From DATDIC01 sp963777625 (GTDB lineage: Bacteria; Pseudomonadota; Alphaproteobacteria; Acetobacterales; Acetobacteraceae), in NCBI GenBank assembly GCA_963777625.1, contig CAVZRO010000035.1, positions 1 to 64,000 of the forward strand: a DNA stretch of 64,000 bases, given 5' to 3'. Made by a program: the position numbers and the translations under genes. Every line of letters starts with the position of its first letter. The stretch's first letter is position 1. This document shows, piece after piece, positions 1 to 9,841 of this stretch. The notes below the pieces were generated by a model that made no database searches, was not told where the DNA came from, and saw nothing but the letters and a program-made list of their open reading frames with translations.

Positions 1-3
1 TCG

Positions 4-899
4 TTGCAAACGACGTCAGATGGCGCCCCGGCGGTCCAGGTACCGGCCGCGACGGGGCGCCGCCTCGGCCGAGGCGTGCGGCGCTTCATGCGTCACCGGC
101 TGGCGCTGGCCGGCGTCGCCATCATTCTCGTGCTGGTGCTGCTGGCCGCATTCGGTCCAGATGTCAGCCCGTACAACGAGCTGACGATCGACATCCGCCA
201 CCGCTTCGCCGCCCCGTTCGGCGGTGCGCATGTGCTGGGCACCGATCAGCTCGGACGCGATATGCTGACCAGGCTGGAAATGGCCGGCCGCATCTCGCTG
301 ACGGTCGGTTGCGCGGCGATGGTGCTCAGCACGATCGTCGGTATCGTGGTCGGCGTGCTGGCCGGCTATTACGGCGGGGTGATCGGCGCGGCACTGATGC
401 GCATCGTCGATGCGATGCTGTGCTTCCCCTCGATCTTCCTGCTGCTCGCGCTGGCCGCCTTCGTGGAACCGAGCCTGTTCTCCATCACCATCATCATCGC
501 CGCCACCGGCTGGATGGAGGTCGCCCGGCTGGTGGAGGCGCAGGTGCGCTCCCTGCGCGACCGCGACTTCGCGGTGGCCGCCCTGGCGCTCGGCGCGCCC
601 GACGCGGATGATCATGTTCCAGGAACTGTTCCCGAACGCCATCGGCCCAGCGTCGTCGCGGCGACGCTGAATGTCGCCCGCGCCATCTTGCTGGAATACC
701 TATATCAGTTTCCTTGGCTACGGCATTCAGCCGCCGGTGCCGGACCTGGGGCAACATGCTGAACAACGCGCAGGAATATCTGGTCAGCGCACCCTGGCTG
801 GCGATCCTGCCCGGCGCGGCGATCACCCTGGCGGTGACCGGCTTCAATTTCCTGGGCGACGGGCTGCGCGACGCGCTGGGACCCGAGGCTCGATATTCG

Positions 900-903
<4 letters not shown>
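4..903 (+). pseudogene. OppC/DppC-type ABC transporter permease, interrupted by frameshifts
   Basis: Inner-membrane permease of a peptide/nickel-class ABC importer. The first frame holds a membrane segment after a basic N-terminus, then the family features LGTDQLGRDM and GYYGG, and further membrane helices. From about 607 the homologous sequence jumps frame five times: near 607 and 652 (one base missing each) and near 701, 741 and 877 (one base extra each). The familiar pieces FQELFPNAIGP, YISFLGYGI, WLAILPGAAI and NFLGDGLRDAL appear in turn. With the indels repaired, the gene ends at a TGA overlapping the ATG of the next ATPase gene (ATGA at 900-903). TTG at 4 is a possible start, but the gene could begin before the window. 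There are no substitution stops in the repaired frame, so base-calling errors are as likely as real decay. Confidence 0.75.
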
Positions 904-1868
<965 letters not shown>

Positions 1869-1872
1869 CGCG

Positions 1873-2870
1873 GTGGCGGACGCCGCACCGATCCTGTCCG
1901 TCCAGTCGTTGCGCAAGGAATTCGCGCTGCGGCGCCGGCTCCCGCTCGGACCGCGCGATACGGTCAAGGCCGTGGACGACGTATCGTTCTTCGTGGTGCA
2001 GGGCGAGGTGCTGGGACTGGTCGGCGAATCGGGCTCCGGCAAGACCACCGTGGGGCGCACGGTGCTGCGGTTGAACGAGCCCACCGACGGCACCATCCAC
2101 TTCCGCGGACGCGATATCACCCACCTGTCGCGGCATGCGTTGCGACCGATCCGCGCCGACATGCAACTGGTGTTTCAGGACCCGTTCGCCTCCCTCAATC
2201 CGCGCATGACGGTCGGTCGGATCGTGGAAACCCCGCTGCTGATCCATCGCCCGAAGCTGACCGGTGCCGAACGGCGGGAGGCGGTGGCCAGCGCGCTGCG
2301 CCTGGTCGGTCTGACGCCGAATTCGCCGCCCGCTATCCGCATGAGTTTTCCGGCGGCCAGCGCCAGCGCGTCGGCATCGCCCGCGCGCTGATCCTGCGCC
2401 CCGGGTTCCTGGTGGCCGATGAGCCGGTGTCCGCACTGGACGTTTCGATCCAGGCGCAGGTGGTGAACCTGTTGCGAGAACTGCGGGCGGAGCTGGGCCT
2501 GTCGATCCTGTTCATCGCCCACGACCTGGCGGTGGTCGGGCACATCTCGGACCGCATGGCGGTGATGTATCTGGGCAAGCTGGTCGAACTGGCGCCCACC
2601 AAGGCGCTGTTCCGCGCACCCCGGCACCCGTACACGGAGGCGCTGCTATCGGCCGCGCCCGAGCCGGATCCCGACCGGCACCACGCACGCATCGTGCTGG
2701 CGGGCGATCCGCCGAGTGCGGTCAACCCGCCGTCCGGATGCCGCTTCCGCACCCGCTGCCGCTACGCCGAGCCGGCCTGCGCCGAGGCGGTGCCGCCGCT
2801 CGGCGAGGTGGCACCCGGCCATTTCAGCGCTTGCCGCCGGCCGGAGCTGATCCTGCAAGGGGCTGGCTGA
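1873..2870 (+). pseudogene. OppF/DppF-type ABC transporter ATP-binding protein with one frameshift
   Basis: Second ATPase subunit, expected to pair with the OppD-like protein on the cytoplasmic side of the importer. It starts at GTG 1873. It shows Walker A GESGSGKT, the Q-loop VFQDPFASLNPR, signature SGGQRQR, Walker B with ADEPVSALDVS, the H-loop HDLAVV, and the cysteine-bearing C-terminus typical of OppF (CRFRTRCRYAEPAC). One missing G near 2321 splits the gene between the helical domain and the signature. Reading on in the second frame gives an ordinary C-terminus ending at 2870, about 332 aa in all. Function is secure at family level; the substrate cannot be told, because no substrate-binding protein lies in the window. 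Confidence 0.8.
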
Positions 2871-2890
2871 GCCGGCTCGACCGATCCGCC

Positions 2891-3009
2891 GTCATTCCCG
2901 CGGAAAGCGGGAATCCAACGACTGCCCGTGCCAGACCGCCGGGTCGCATGGATGCCCGCCTGCGCGGGCATGACGAGGAAGCGGGCATGACGAGGAAGCG
3001 GGCATGACG
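2891..3009. repeat. REP palindromes with a tandem half-site tail
   Basis: Two palindromes, 2891-2916 (arms around TTCCCGC/GCGGGAA) and 2950-2975 (GCCCGC/GCGGGC), are followed by about three tandem copies of a 17-bp unit of the form AAGCGGGCATGACGAGG ending near 3009. The same palindromes recur between genes throughout the window (family A). They separate the ABC operon from the convergent ferredoxin gene and could form stem-loops in both transcripts. Confidence 0.85.
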
Positions 3010-3031
3010 AGGGCATCCCGGACGGTTGCCA

Positions 3032-3352
3032 TCACCCTGGCAGCTTTACCAGCAGGTCCTCCCCTTCCACGCGCAGTTCATAAACCGGCAAATCCTTCTC
3101 GATCGGGGCGCAGAGTCCCTTCCCGGTCCGCACGTCGAAGCGGCCGGCGTGCAACGGGCACTCGATCTGCCCGTCTTCCAGCCAGCCATCGGAGAGCTGC
3201 GCGTATTCGTGCGTGCAAACATTGTCAGTGGCGCGGAATTCGCCGCCGCCCAGGTTATACACCGCGATATCCCGGTCGCCGACGCGGACGCCGATCACCC
3301 CATCCTCGGGGACGTCCGCCTTCGCCGCCACCCGCACCCACGTATCCGCCAT
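3032..3352 (-). CDS. Rieske [2Fe-2S] ferredoxin (non-heme oxygenase type)
   Basis: Small soluble electron carrier of the bacterial Rieske ferredoxin family, usually feeding electrons to aromatic-ring oxygenases or similar enzymes. The two cluster-binding boxes are clear: CTHEYAQL (C-x-H) and CPLHAGRFD (C-x2-H), about 17 residues apart. The protein is 107 aa from the chosen start, normal for the family. ATG 3352 is preferred over the adjacent ATG at 3355 because the strong AGGAGG at 3358-3363 is then five bases away. No oxygenase or reductase partner is adjacent, so the physiological acceptor is unknown. It ends tail-to-tail with the repeat region after the ABC genes. Confidence 0.88.
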   Translation of the reverse strand: MADTWVRVAAKADVPEDGVIGVRVGDRDIAVYNLGGGEFRATDNVCTHEYAQLSDGWLEDGQIECPLHAGRFDVRTGKGLCAPIEKDLPVYELRVEGEDLLVKLPG

Positions 3353-3479
3353 CATTGCCTCCTGCTGTCTGCCGGCAACAATGCCAGCGGGCGTCGAAGC
3401 GGCCAAGCTGTCACCGGAACCTGATCGTGACGATGGTCAATTCGGACGGTTATGGTATCGCCGCCGAATCGGAGCCCGC

Positions 3480-4526
3480 ATGACATCTGTTGAACCGACG
3501 ATTCCCACCCATGGCGCCGCCGTGCTGCCCGAGGTCACCGTCGAGACCTATAACGCCGAGCTGCGCGACGCCGAGGGGTTCCTGGGCGACCGTGCCAGCA
3601 ACCGTGCGTTTCGCTCCATCCTGCAGGACTGGCGCGAACGTGTGCGCCAGGTGGGCGAGGACCCGCTTGGCGCCGAGGAGGCGGACACAGCGGTCGGCAA
3701 ACGCAAGCTCGACAAGCTGCTGATCAGCGGAGAGCCCGAAGCGGCCGGCCTGGTCCTCAGCGCCGTCGAGGAATTCGCCGGCGAATTGGCCACTGTGTGT
3801 CGACGCCTGCTGCGACTGGAATCCTGGCGTGAGGTGACCGCGATCGTGGTCGGCGGCGGCTTCCGTGCCAGCCGCATCGGCGAGATCGCGATCGGGCGCG
3901 CGCTCGTGCTGCTCAAAGCCGACGGACGGGCGATCGAGCTGCGACCGATCCGGCACGACCCGGACGAGGCCGGCCTGATCGGCTGCGCGCATCTGGCGCC
4001 GACCTGGGTGTTCTCCGGCCATGACAGCATCATCGGGGTGGATATTGGTGGCACCAATTTCCGCGCCGGCATCGTGACCCTCGGCAAGGGTCGCACCGAC
4101 CGGCTTCGCGACGCCCGGGTGCGTGTCTCCGACCTGTGGCGGCACGGCGATGAAGGTCCGAGCCGCGACGACGCGATCGAGCGGCTGACCGGCATGCTGA
4201 GCGAGCTGATCCACACGGCCGGCAAGAAAGGCTGGCGCCTGGCCCCCTTTATCGGCATCGGTTGCCCCGGCCTGATCACCCCTGACGGCTCGATCGATCG
4301 GGGCGGACAGAACCTGCCCGGCGATTGGGAAAGCCCCGATTTCAACCTGCCGGGACGGATACGCGAGGCGATCCCGGCGATCGACGGCCACGACACCATG
4401 GTGATGATGCACAACGACGCGGTGGTACAGGGACTGAGCGAGGCGCCCTGGATGCAGGAGGCGATGCACTGGGGTGTTCTGACCATCGGCACCGGTCTGG
4501 GAAATGCCTGTTTCCGCACCCGGTAG
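3480..4526 (+). CDS. ROK-family sugar kinase-like protein
   Basis: Predicted 348-aa member of the ROK (repressor/ORF/kinase) superfamily. An N-terminal part of about 180 residues without a recognised motif is followed by the phosphate-binding DIGGTNFRAG, the acid-base region FIGIGCPGLI, HNDAV, and LTIGTGLGNA near the C-terminus. The usual ROK zinc cluster is not visible. The start was chosen at ATG 3480, downstream of a GGAG. The protein ends soon after the GTGLGN motif, shorter at the C-terminus than classic glucokinases; I recall alphaproteobacterial ROK-like proteins of this layout, so I do not call it truncated. Substrate unknown. It stands alone between the ferredoxin gene and gfa. Confidence 0.75.
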   Translation: MTSVEPTIPTHGAAVLPEVTVETYNAELRDAEGFLGDRASNRAFRSILQDWRERVRQVGEDPLGAEEADTAVGKRKLDKLLISGEPEAAGLVLSAVEEFAGELATVCRRLLRLESWREVTAIVVGGGFRASRIGEIAIGRALVLLKADGRAIELRPIRHDPDEAGLIGCAHLAPTWVFSGHDSIIGVDIGGTNFRAGIVTLGKGRTDRLRDARVRVSDLWRHGDEGPSRDDAIERLTGMLSELIHTAGKKGWRLAPFIGIGCPGLITPDGSIDRGGQNLPGDWESPDFNLPGRIREAIPAIDGHDTMVMMHNDAVVQGLSEAPWMQEAMHWGVLTIGTGLGNACFRTR

Positions 4527-4682
4527 AGATGGTTCCCCCCTCCCCGGCCCCTCCCGCAAGCGGCGCTCCAGATGCAGCTTGGCGGATGTTCCGCCGTTGC
4601 GCTACCTTCCGCACAGCAGCGTTTTGGCGCGCATCCGTCGCGGATGTGGCGGAAGCGCCGCCGGCTACAGGGAGGAAAATTC

Positions 4683-5264
4683 ATGGCGGACGACACGGTT
4701 CACATTCACCCGGCGGTCGATCACGGCGTCAAGCCGGGTACCAAGGAGTTTGCCGGCGGGACACTGCGCTGCATGTGCGCGGACCGGCCGGTCACCGTCG
4801 CGGTGCAGTCGCAGATCGCCTATAACCACACCTGCGGCTGCACGAAATGCTGGAAGCCGGAAGGCGCGGTGTTCTCCATCGTCGCCGTGGTGTCGCGCGA
4901 TAAGCTGAGCGTGACGGCCAATGGCGACAAGCTGGCGCCTGTCGATGCCGCGGCCACCATTCAACGCCACGCCTGCAAGAACTGTGGCGTTCACATGTAC
5001 GGCCGGATCGAGAACACCAAGCACCCCTTCTATGGCTTCGACTTCGTCCATCCGGAGCGGTTCACGCAGGGCGGATGGCCGGCGCCGGAATTCGCCGCCT
5101 TCGTGTCATCCATTATCGAATCCGGCGTCAGCCCGGACCGGATGGGCGCGATCAGGGGCCGGCTGCACGAACTCGGGCTGGAGCCGTACGACTGCCTGTC
5201 GCCGCCGCTGATGGACGCGATTGCCACCCATGTCGCGAAGGCCTCGGGCGCGCTGCCTGCCTGA
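4683..5264 (+). CDS. gfa: S-(hydroxymethyl)glutathione synthase (GFA family)
   Basis: Glutathione-dependent formaldehyde-activating enzyme, 193 aa, essentially the size of the Paracoccus Gfa. It is described as promoting condensation of formaldehyde with glutathione ahead of the class-III alcohol dehydrogenase. Zinc-binding cysteines typical of the fold are visible: LRCMCADRP, CGCTKCW and HACKNCGVHMYG. Its C-terminal part (FDFVHPERF, GVSPDRMGAIR) also matches true Gfa rather than the shorter generic GFA-domain proteins. ATG 4683 lies eight bases after GGAGG (4671-4675). No adhC or fghA gene is adjacent, so it is probably a stand-alone unit closed by the hairpin after it. Confidence 0.9.
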   Translation: MADDTVHIHPAVDHGVKPGTKEFAGGTLRCMCADRPVTVAVQSQIAYNHTCGCTKCWKPEGAVFSIVAVVSRDKLSVTANGDKLAPVDAAATIQRHACKNCGVHMYGRIENTKHPFYGFDFVHPERFTQGGWPAPEFAAFVSSIIESGVSPDRMGAIRGRLHELGLEPYDCLSPPLMDAIATHVAKASGALPA

Positions 5265-5285
5265 TCGGCCAGTCGGCGAACGCTC

Positions 5286-5331
5286 GCCCGCCGGTTCTCT
5301 CTGGCGTCATCGGAGAGAACGGCGGGCGGCT
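5286..5331 (+). terminator. GC-rich stem-loop after gfa
   Basis: An inverted repeat with arms CCCGCCGGTTCTCTC and GAGAGAACGGCGGG (one bulged base) and a loop of about ten bases starts 22 bases after the gfa stop. There is no T-run, so intrinsic termination is uncertain; it may be a processing or stability hairpin. Confidence 0.45.
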
Positions 5332-5497
5332 GACCCGAACGGCGCCGGTTCCTGAAACGTGGATTCCGGCAACGTTGCCGCGCGGCCGTCGCGGTGGCCT
5401 GCCGGAACACGCCGACACGTCGTCTCGACCGCAAAGCGGTTTTTATTGTTCGTCCATCGGTTTATGATCTGTTCGGGGCGATCGGACGAGGAGAACG

Positions 5498-7855
5498 ATG
5501 GAGGTCTTGCAGACCCTCGGCAAGTACGAGATTCGCGGCACGCTCGGCCGCGGCGCCATGGGGGTGGTCCATGACGGCTGGGACCCGCGGATCGAGCGTC
5601 GGGTCGCCATCAAGGCGGTGCGCCTGCCGGAGCATCCGGACCCCGACACCGAGGACGAGATTGCCCGTTTCCGCCGTGAGGCACAGGCGGCCGGACGGCT
5701 CACTCACCCGAATATCGTCGGAGTGTACGATTACGGTGAAACCGCCGAACTGGCGTACATCGTCATGGAGTTCGTCGACGGCGACACGCTGAAGTCGCTG
5801 CTTGATCGACATGAGCGGTTCGCGCTGCCGGATATCGGGCGCATCATGCGCGATGTCCTGGCCGGGCTGCAGTACAGCCATCAGCGCGGGGTCGTCCACC
5901 GCGACATCAAGCCGGCGAACCTCATGCTGACCAGCAGCGGGCAAGCCAAGATCGCCGATTTCGGCATCGCCCGGATCGAGAGCAGCAGCCTGACCCAGGT
6001 CGGCACGGTCATGGGCACGCCGGCCTACATGTCGCCCGAGCAGTTCATGGGCCAGGTGGTCAATGAACGGACCGACATCTATTCGGCCGCGGTCGTGCTT
6101 TATCAGCTTTTAACCGGAGAACGTCCGTTCGACGGCAGCACCACCTCGATCATGCACAAGGTGCTGAACACCGAACCGCCTTTGCCCTCCCAACTGGCGA
6201 ACACGGTCCCGCCGGCAATCGACCCGGTGGTTCGCCGCGCCATGGCCAAACGGCCGGACGAACGGTTCCCGTCCGCCGCCGCCTTCGCGGAGGCGATCAG
6301 CACCGCCGTCGCCGCTCCAGTGGCACCAGCCGCGCCGGAGGCAGAGCTTACGATGGTGGCCGTACCGCCGACGGCACCGCCCCCGGTGCCGGCCGCGCGG
6401 CCCGCGGCACCCCTGCCGGAACGACCGGCTGTGGTGCCCAACCGCGCGTTGGAGGTTGAACCGGCCCGCAGCCGCGGTGTGCCGATGCTGGCTTTGATTG
6501 CCGGCGCGGTTCTGGTCGCGGTGCTTGGCGCCGGAACATGGTGGTTCGTCCTGCGACCGAACACGGCGACCCAGGTGGCCTCATCCGCCACGGTGGTTGC
6601 GTCAACACCGGTTCCCGAGACAACTCCCGCTGCACCGGCCGTCGTGGCAACCCCCGCGCCGCAGCCGGCGCTTCCCGCCCCTGCCGCCGGCCCAGGCCCG
6701 GCGACGCCTCCTGCTGGGCAGGTCACACTCAGCCCGCCGCCTCCGACGCCCGCTATACCCACGCCCGCTGTACCGGCGATCACCGGGCAGACCCAGGCAG
6801 TTCCGAACGGAGCAGCCGCCCCGGCGCCCGCATCGGAGCCCGGGACATCCCCGCTCCGCCAGCACCCAACCGCTTCGATCCAGGAACCGCCGAGCCAGCC
6901 AGCGCCGACCGCGCCACCGGCGACGACGGGGCCGGTTTCAACGCCGGCGTCACCGGGCCGGACCGGAGGCTCTGATGGGTCTATGCCGGCGACGGCGCGG
7001 CCGGTTTCACCGCCGGCGCCGGCCGCTGCCGTGGGGACGGCGGCATCCACGACTTCCCCCGTCGCCGCGCCGCCCCCTGCCCGACCCGCCGAAACCGCCC
7101 CGGCGGCGCAGCCGCCCTCCGCGCAGGTGGCCGCGGTGGATCTCGCGCCGGTGCGCCGCCAGATCGAGCAGGCGCTGCTGTCGTCCCGCTGCGCGTTCGC
7201 AACCGGGATCGTGCAGGACAGCGGCACGATCACGGTGACCGGCGTTGCCGGGCGCTCCGGGGACGACGCGCTGCGGCAGCGGATCGACGATATAGCCCCC
7301 TCGCGAGCCGTGGATTGGCGTGTGCAGCGAGTCGACCCGGTCTTCTGTCCAGCCATTGACGCAATCCGCCCCGTTGCCGTGCCGGCCGGCGGGCCGGGTG
7401 CGGAGCTGGGACTGAAGCTGGCCGATGGAAAAACCGCGCTGCGCGACGGCGAGCGGATCCTGCCGCGCGTAACCATGGCCGGGTTCGCCGGTACGGTTCG
7501 TGTGGACTATCTCGCGCATGACGGATCGCTGGCGCATCTTTATCCCACCGCGGCCGACGCGGAGCAGCATTTCGTTGCCATGCCGGCTCGTACCCTGCGC
7601 CCAGGGGAACGTCTGGCGATCGGCGATCCCGGCAGCGGGCACCCGGAATGGGTCGTCGGCCCACCCTATGGGACGGACATGATCATCGCCGTCGCGTCCT
7701 CGATCCCGCTGTTCGATCGCCCTCCGGCGCGGAACGTGGAGGCAAATGGCAGCGACTACCTGCGCAAATTGCAGGCGGCGATCGATGCCGCACGCCACAA
7801 AGGCGCGGATGTGACCGGGACGCTCATGCTGGTCGATACACTGCCGAGCAAGTAG
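5498..7855 (+). CDS. membrane-anchored serine/threonine protein kinase (PknB-like) with DUF4384-like C-terminus
   Basis: A 785-aa bacterial Hanks-type kinase. The kinase domain spans about residues 8-270 and is complete: glycine loop LGRGAMGVV, ATP lysine K39 (VAIKAV), catalytic HRDIKPANLM (D136), DFG at 154-156, and GTPAYMSPEQ. One hydrophobic helix near residues 327-350 anchors it in the inner membrane. A long Pro/Ala/Thr-rich linker of about 190 residues leads to a C-terminal extracytoplasmic part resembling a small BON-like fold and then DUF4384 (VDYLAHDGSLAHLYPT, GTDMIIAVASS). ATG 5498 follows a GAGGAGA. DUF4384 kinases are often linked to type VI secretion or peptidoglycan sensing, but no such genes are next to it, so the signal is unknown. 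Confidence 0.9.
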   Translation: MEVLQTLGKYEIRGTLGRGAMGVVHDGWDPRIERRVAIKAVRLPEHPDPDTEDEIARFRREAQAAGRLTHPNIVGVYDYGETAELAYIVMEFVDGDTLKSLLDRHERFALPDIGRIMRDVLAGLQYSHQRGVVHRDIKPANLMLTSSGQAKIADFGIARIESSSLTQVGTVMGTPAYMSPEQFMGQVVNERTDIYSAAVVLYQLLTGERPFDGSTTSIMHKVLNTEPPLPSQLANTVPPAIDPVVRRAMAKRPDERFPSAAAFAEAISTAVAAPVAPAAPEAELTMVAVPPTAPPPVPAARPAAPLPERPAVVPNRALEVEPARSRGVPMLALIAGAVLVAVLGAGTWWFVLRPNTATQVASSATVVASTPVPETTPAAPAVVATPAPQPALPAPAAGPGPATPPAGQVTLSPPPPTPAIPTPAVPAITGQTQAVPNGAAAPAPASEPGTSPLRQHPTASIQEPPSQPAPTAPPATTGPVSTPASPGRTGGSDGSMPATARPVSPPAPAAAVGTAASTTSPVAAPPPARPAETAPAAQPPSAQVAAVDLAPVRRQIEQALLSSRCAFATGIVQDSGTITVTGVAGRSGDDALRQRIDDIAPSRAVDWRVQRVDPVFCPAIDAIRPVAVPAGGPGAELGLKLADGKTALRDGERILPRVTMAGFAGTVRVDYLAHDGSLAHLYPTAADAEQHFVAMPARTLRPGERLAIGDPGSGHPEWVVGPPYGTDMIIAVASSIPLFDRPPARNVEANGSDYLRKLQAAIDAARHKGADVTGTLMLVDTLPSK

Positions 7856-7994
7856 TGCGGCTGGCGCGTGGACAGGGGGCATCCGGCACGCCGGTCGTCG
7901 GCTGATTGCCGCATCTCCGCGCGCGTGACGCGGGCAAGCCAGGACGGCAGGATCAGCGTAAGCGGTGCTCTGCGACCCTGTAGGGGCGGGATGG

Positions 7995-8072
7995 TCAGTG
8001 AACCTGCTGGGTCGCCCAATGCCACGGCATGAGTTCGTCGAGACCATTGGACGAAAGCCAGGTACTTTCAGG
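7995..8072 (-). pseudogene. possible IS66-type transposase C-terminal remnant
   Basis: The reverse strand reads WLSSNGLDELMPWHWATQQ followed by a stop at 7995-7997. This resembles the last residues of IS66-family TnpC proteins (…DELLPW…). Nothing else of the element is recognisable in the 350-bp gap between the kinase gene and argC, and no terminal repeats are seen. The fragment is short, so chance similarity cannot be excluded. Confidence 0.3.
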
Positions 8073-8209
8073 TCGAACGACGAACTCGCGGGACTCGCAA
8101 TGACCACATTGGCTCTGACCAAAGAGCTGCGCTTGGTGGATGTCAACGGCGGCGCCGGCAGCGCGAGTTCGCTAAACTTATTCGCTCACTCCAGCAGCAG
8201 GACACCACC

Positions 8210-9187
8210 ATGAGCATTCGCGTCGGCATTGTCGGGATCAGCGGTTTTGGCGGCGGCGAGGCGATGCGCCTGGTCGCGAGCCACCCTTCTTTCGAGCTAA
8301 TCTACGCCGCAGGCGAGGGCAGCGCCGGCAGCCGTTTGGTGGACCGCTTCCCCGGTGTGCCGGCCAAGCTGGCCGAACTGGTGATCGAGAAGTGGGACCC
8401 TGTGACCCTGCCGAAGCTCGACGTGCTGTTCGCGTCGCTGCCCACGGGCGCCTCGGCCGAGGCGCTGGCGCGCGTCCCCAAGGACGTGAAGATCGTCGAC
8501 ATCGGCGGCGACCACCGCTACGTCGAGGGTTGGGCGTACGGCCTGGCCGACGTCTGGCCAGCCCAGATCGAGGGTCAGATCCGCGTTGCCAACCCCGGCT
8601 GCTTCCCCGCGGCGACGCTGAACGCGCTGGCGCCGCTGCTGGCCAACAAGCTGATCGAGCCTGGCAACATCGTGATCGACGCCAAGACCGGCATCTCCGG
8701 TGCCGGCCGGGGCGGCGCCAACAGCAAGTTCGGCTACGCCGAGAGCAACGAGAACCTGGTGCCCTACGATCTGCTCAAACACGTCCACATGCCCGAGATG
8801 GCCAAGACAATCGAGCGGCTGAGCGGCGGCAGCGCGGCCGGGCTGGTGTTCGCGCCACACTTGGTGCCGATGACCCGCGGCGTACTCGCCACCATGTACT
8901 GCCGCGGCCGCGCCACCACGGGCCAGTGCTTGGACGCGGCGCGGCGCTTCTACGCCGGGCGGGCGTTCGTCCGCGTGACCGACAAGCCGCCGCAGACCAA
9001 ATGGGCTACCGGCTCGAACCTCGCGTTCGTCAGCTATGCGGCCGATCCAGAGCGCAACTTGGTGATCGCGATGGGCGTGGTCGACAATCTCGGCAAGGGA
9101 GCGGCCGGCCAGGCGGTGCAGAATGCGAACCTGATCTGCGGCCTGCCAGAAACCGCGGGGCTGGACGGCGTACCTGTTTGGCCATGA
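8210..9187 (+). CDS. argC: N-acetyl-gamma-glutamyl-phosphate reductase
   Basis: NADPH-dependent reductase of arginine biosynthesis, forming N-acetylglutamate semialdehyde. The 325-aa protein has an N-terminal nucleotide-binding motif (VGIVGISGFGG), catalytic cysteine C131 in ANPGCFPAA, the KTGISGAGRG segment, and the histidine motifs HVHMPEM and HLVPMTRG of the catalytic domain. The length is slightly below the 340-350 aa of many ArgC proteins, and the glycine-rich motif is less typical (GFGGGE rather than GYTGAE). A LysY-like paralogue acting in another pathway is therefore possible, but argG at 43.3 kb fits an arginine role. It starts at ATG 8210 with a weak AGGA upstream. No other arg gene is adjacent. 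Confidence 0.85.
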   Translation: MSIRVGIVGISGFGGGEAMRLVASHPSFELIYAAGEGSAGSRLVDRFPGVPAKLAELVIEKWDPVTLPKLDVLFASLPTGASAEALARVPKDVKIVDIGGDHRYVEGWAYGLADVWPAQIEGQIRVANPGCFPAATLNALAPLLANKLIEPGNIVIDAKTGISGAGRGGANSKFGYAESNENLVPYDLLKHVHMPEMAKTIERLSGGSAAGLVFAPHLVPMTRGVLATMYCRGRATTGQCLDAARRFYAGRAFVRVTDKPPQTKWATGSNLAFVSYAADPERNLVIAMGVVDNLGKGAAGQAVQNANLICGLPETAGLDGVPVWP

Positions 9188-9198
9188 GATCTTTTGGA

Positions 9199-9360
9199 TC
9201 AGCGGCGAGGAAGTGGTCGGGAGGGCTCGGGGCCGAGGGCCACGGTCACGTCGGTCGTGCCGAAGTCGTCGCCGACGAGCAGCAGAGCGGCTTGCTGGTC
9301 TAGATAGAGCCGGGAGCGACATCTTGCCAGCGTCGCCACCAGGGATTCCGCATCCGACAA
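9199..9360 (-). CDS. possible small ORF downstream of the secretion chaperone gene
   Basis: A 53-codon reading frame on the same strand as the chaperone and patatin genes, from TTG 9360 to TGA 9199. It encodes a well-balanced, globular-looking sequence (for example LVATLARCRSRLYLDQQAAL and LLLVGDDFGTTDVTVALG) with third-position GC like real genes here. The coding-like pattern may extend a little upstream, but no ATG or good ribosome-binding site is visible. I recognise no family. It could be the third gene of the patatin-chaperone operon, or the remnant of a longer gene. Confidence 0.35.
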   Translation of the reverse strand: MSDAESLVATLARCRSRLYLDQQAALLLVGDDFGTTDVTVALGPEPSRPLPRR

Positions 9361-9409
9361 GGTCTGCGGCGCGTCCGGGACCGCGCTGATCGGATAGGCA
9401 TGGTCCCGA

Positions 9410-9814
9410 TCAGGCCGCCGCCTCGCCCAACTCGCCGCGCATTTCCTCCACTTGCTCGGCCAGCCCCTTCACCACCGAAGCCAACAACTCTCCGTTCAGC
9501 TCCGCGATCCGCAGCCGTGCCCACAGGATCAGGCCGCCCTCATCGTCCACCGCCACCTGGAACGGCATGATCGGGGAATCGAACATGTTGTTGCGCAGCA
9601 AGTAGACGACGGTGCCGTATTCGGGGTTGCGCGGCAGTTGCGTGATCGGCGCGACGACCAGAACGGTTTCGTCGTCGCCGCCATAAATCATCACGTCGGT
9701 GTCTTCCCCGACCGTGACCTGGTAGCCGCCGTCGTCGTCGGGCGGCAGTGCCCCCAATCCGAGCGCGGCGGCGAATTCTCCAATGAGAGCCTTGGTCTTC
9801 TCGAGCCCTGGCAT
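9410..9814 (-). CDS. CesT/SpcU-type secretion chaperone
   Basis: A 134-aa acidic protein with the build of class-I type III secretion chaperones (Tir chaperone/CesT family): N-terminal helix MPGLEKTKALIGEFAAALGL, alternating beta strands (VMIYGGDDETVLVVAP), a FQVAVDDEGGLILWARL strand pair, and a C-terminal helix. Such chaperones bind the N-terminal region of one effector in the cytoplasm and bring it to the secretion ATPase. ATG 9814 follows GGAGG closely. It lies 27 bases after the patatin gene, the same order as exoU-spcU in Pseudomonas aeruginosa, and its size is close to SpcU (137 aa). Family assignment is firm; the partner is inferred from adjacency. Confidence 0.85.
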   Translation of the reverse strand: MPGLEKTKALIGEFAAALGLGALPPDDDGGYQVTVGEDTDVMIYGGDDETVLVVAPITQLPRNPEYGTVVYLLRNNMFDSPIMPFQVAVDDEGGLILWARLRIAELNGELLASVVKGLAEQVEEMRGELGEAAA

Positions 9815-9841
9815 GGCAGCCTCCGGATGGATGCGCGGCGA

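Noticed and set aside
2950..3009. Regular short repeats resembling a CRISPR array
   Set aside because: Units are only 17 bp, directly adjacent without spacers, and there are no cas genes. They are REP half-sites.
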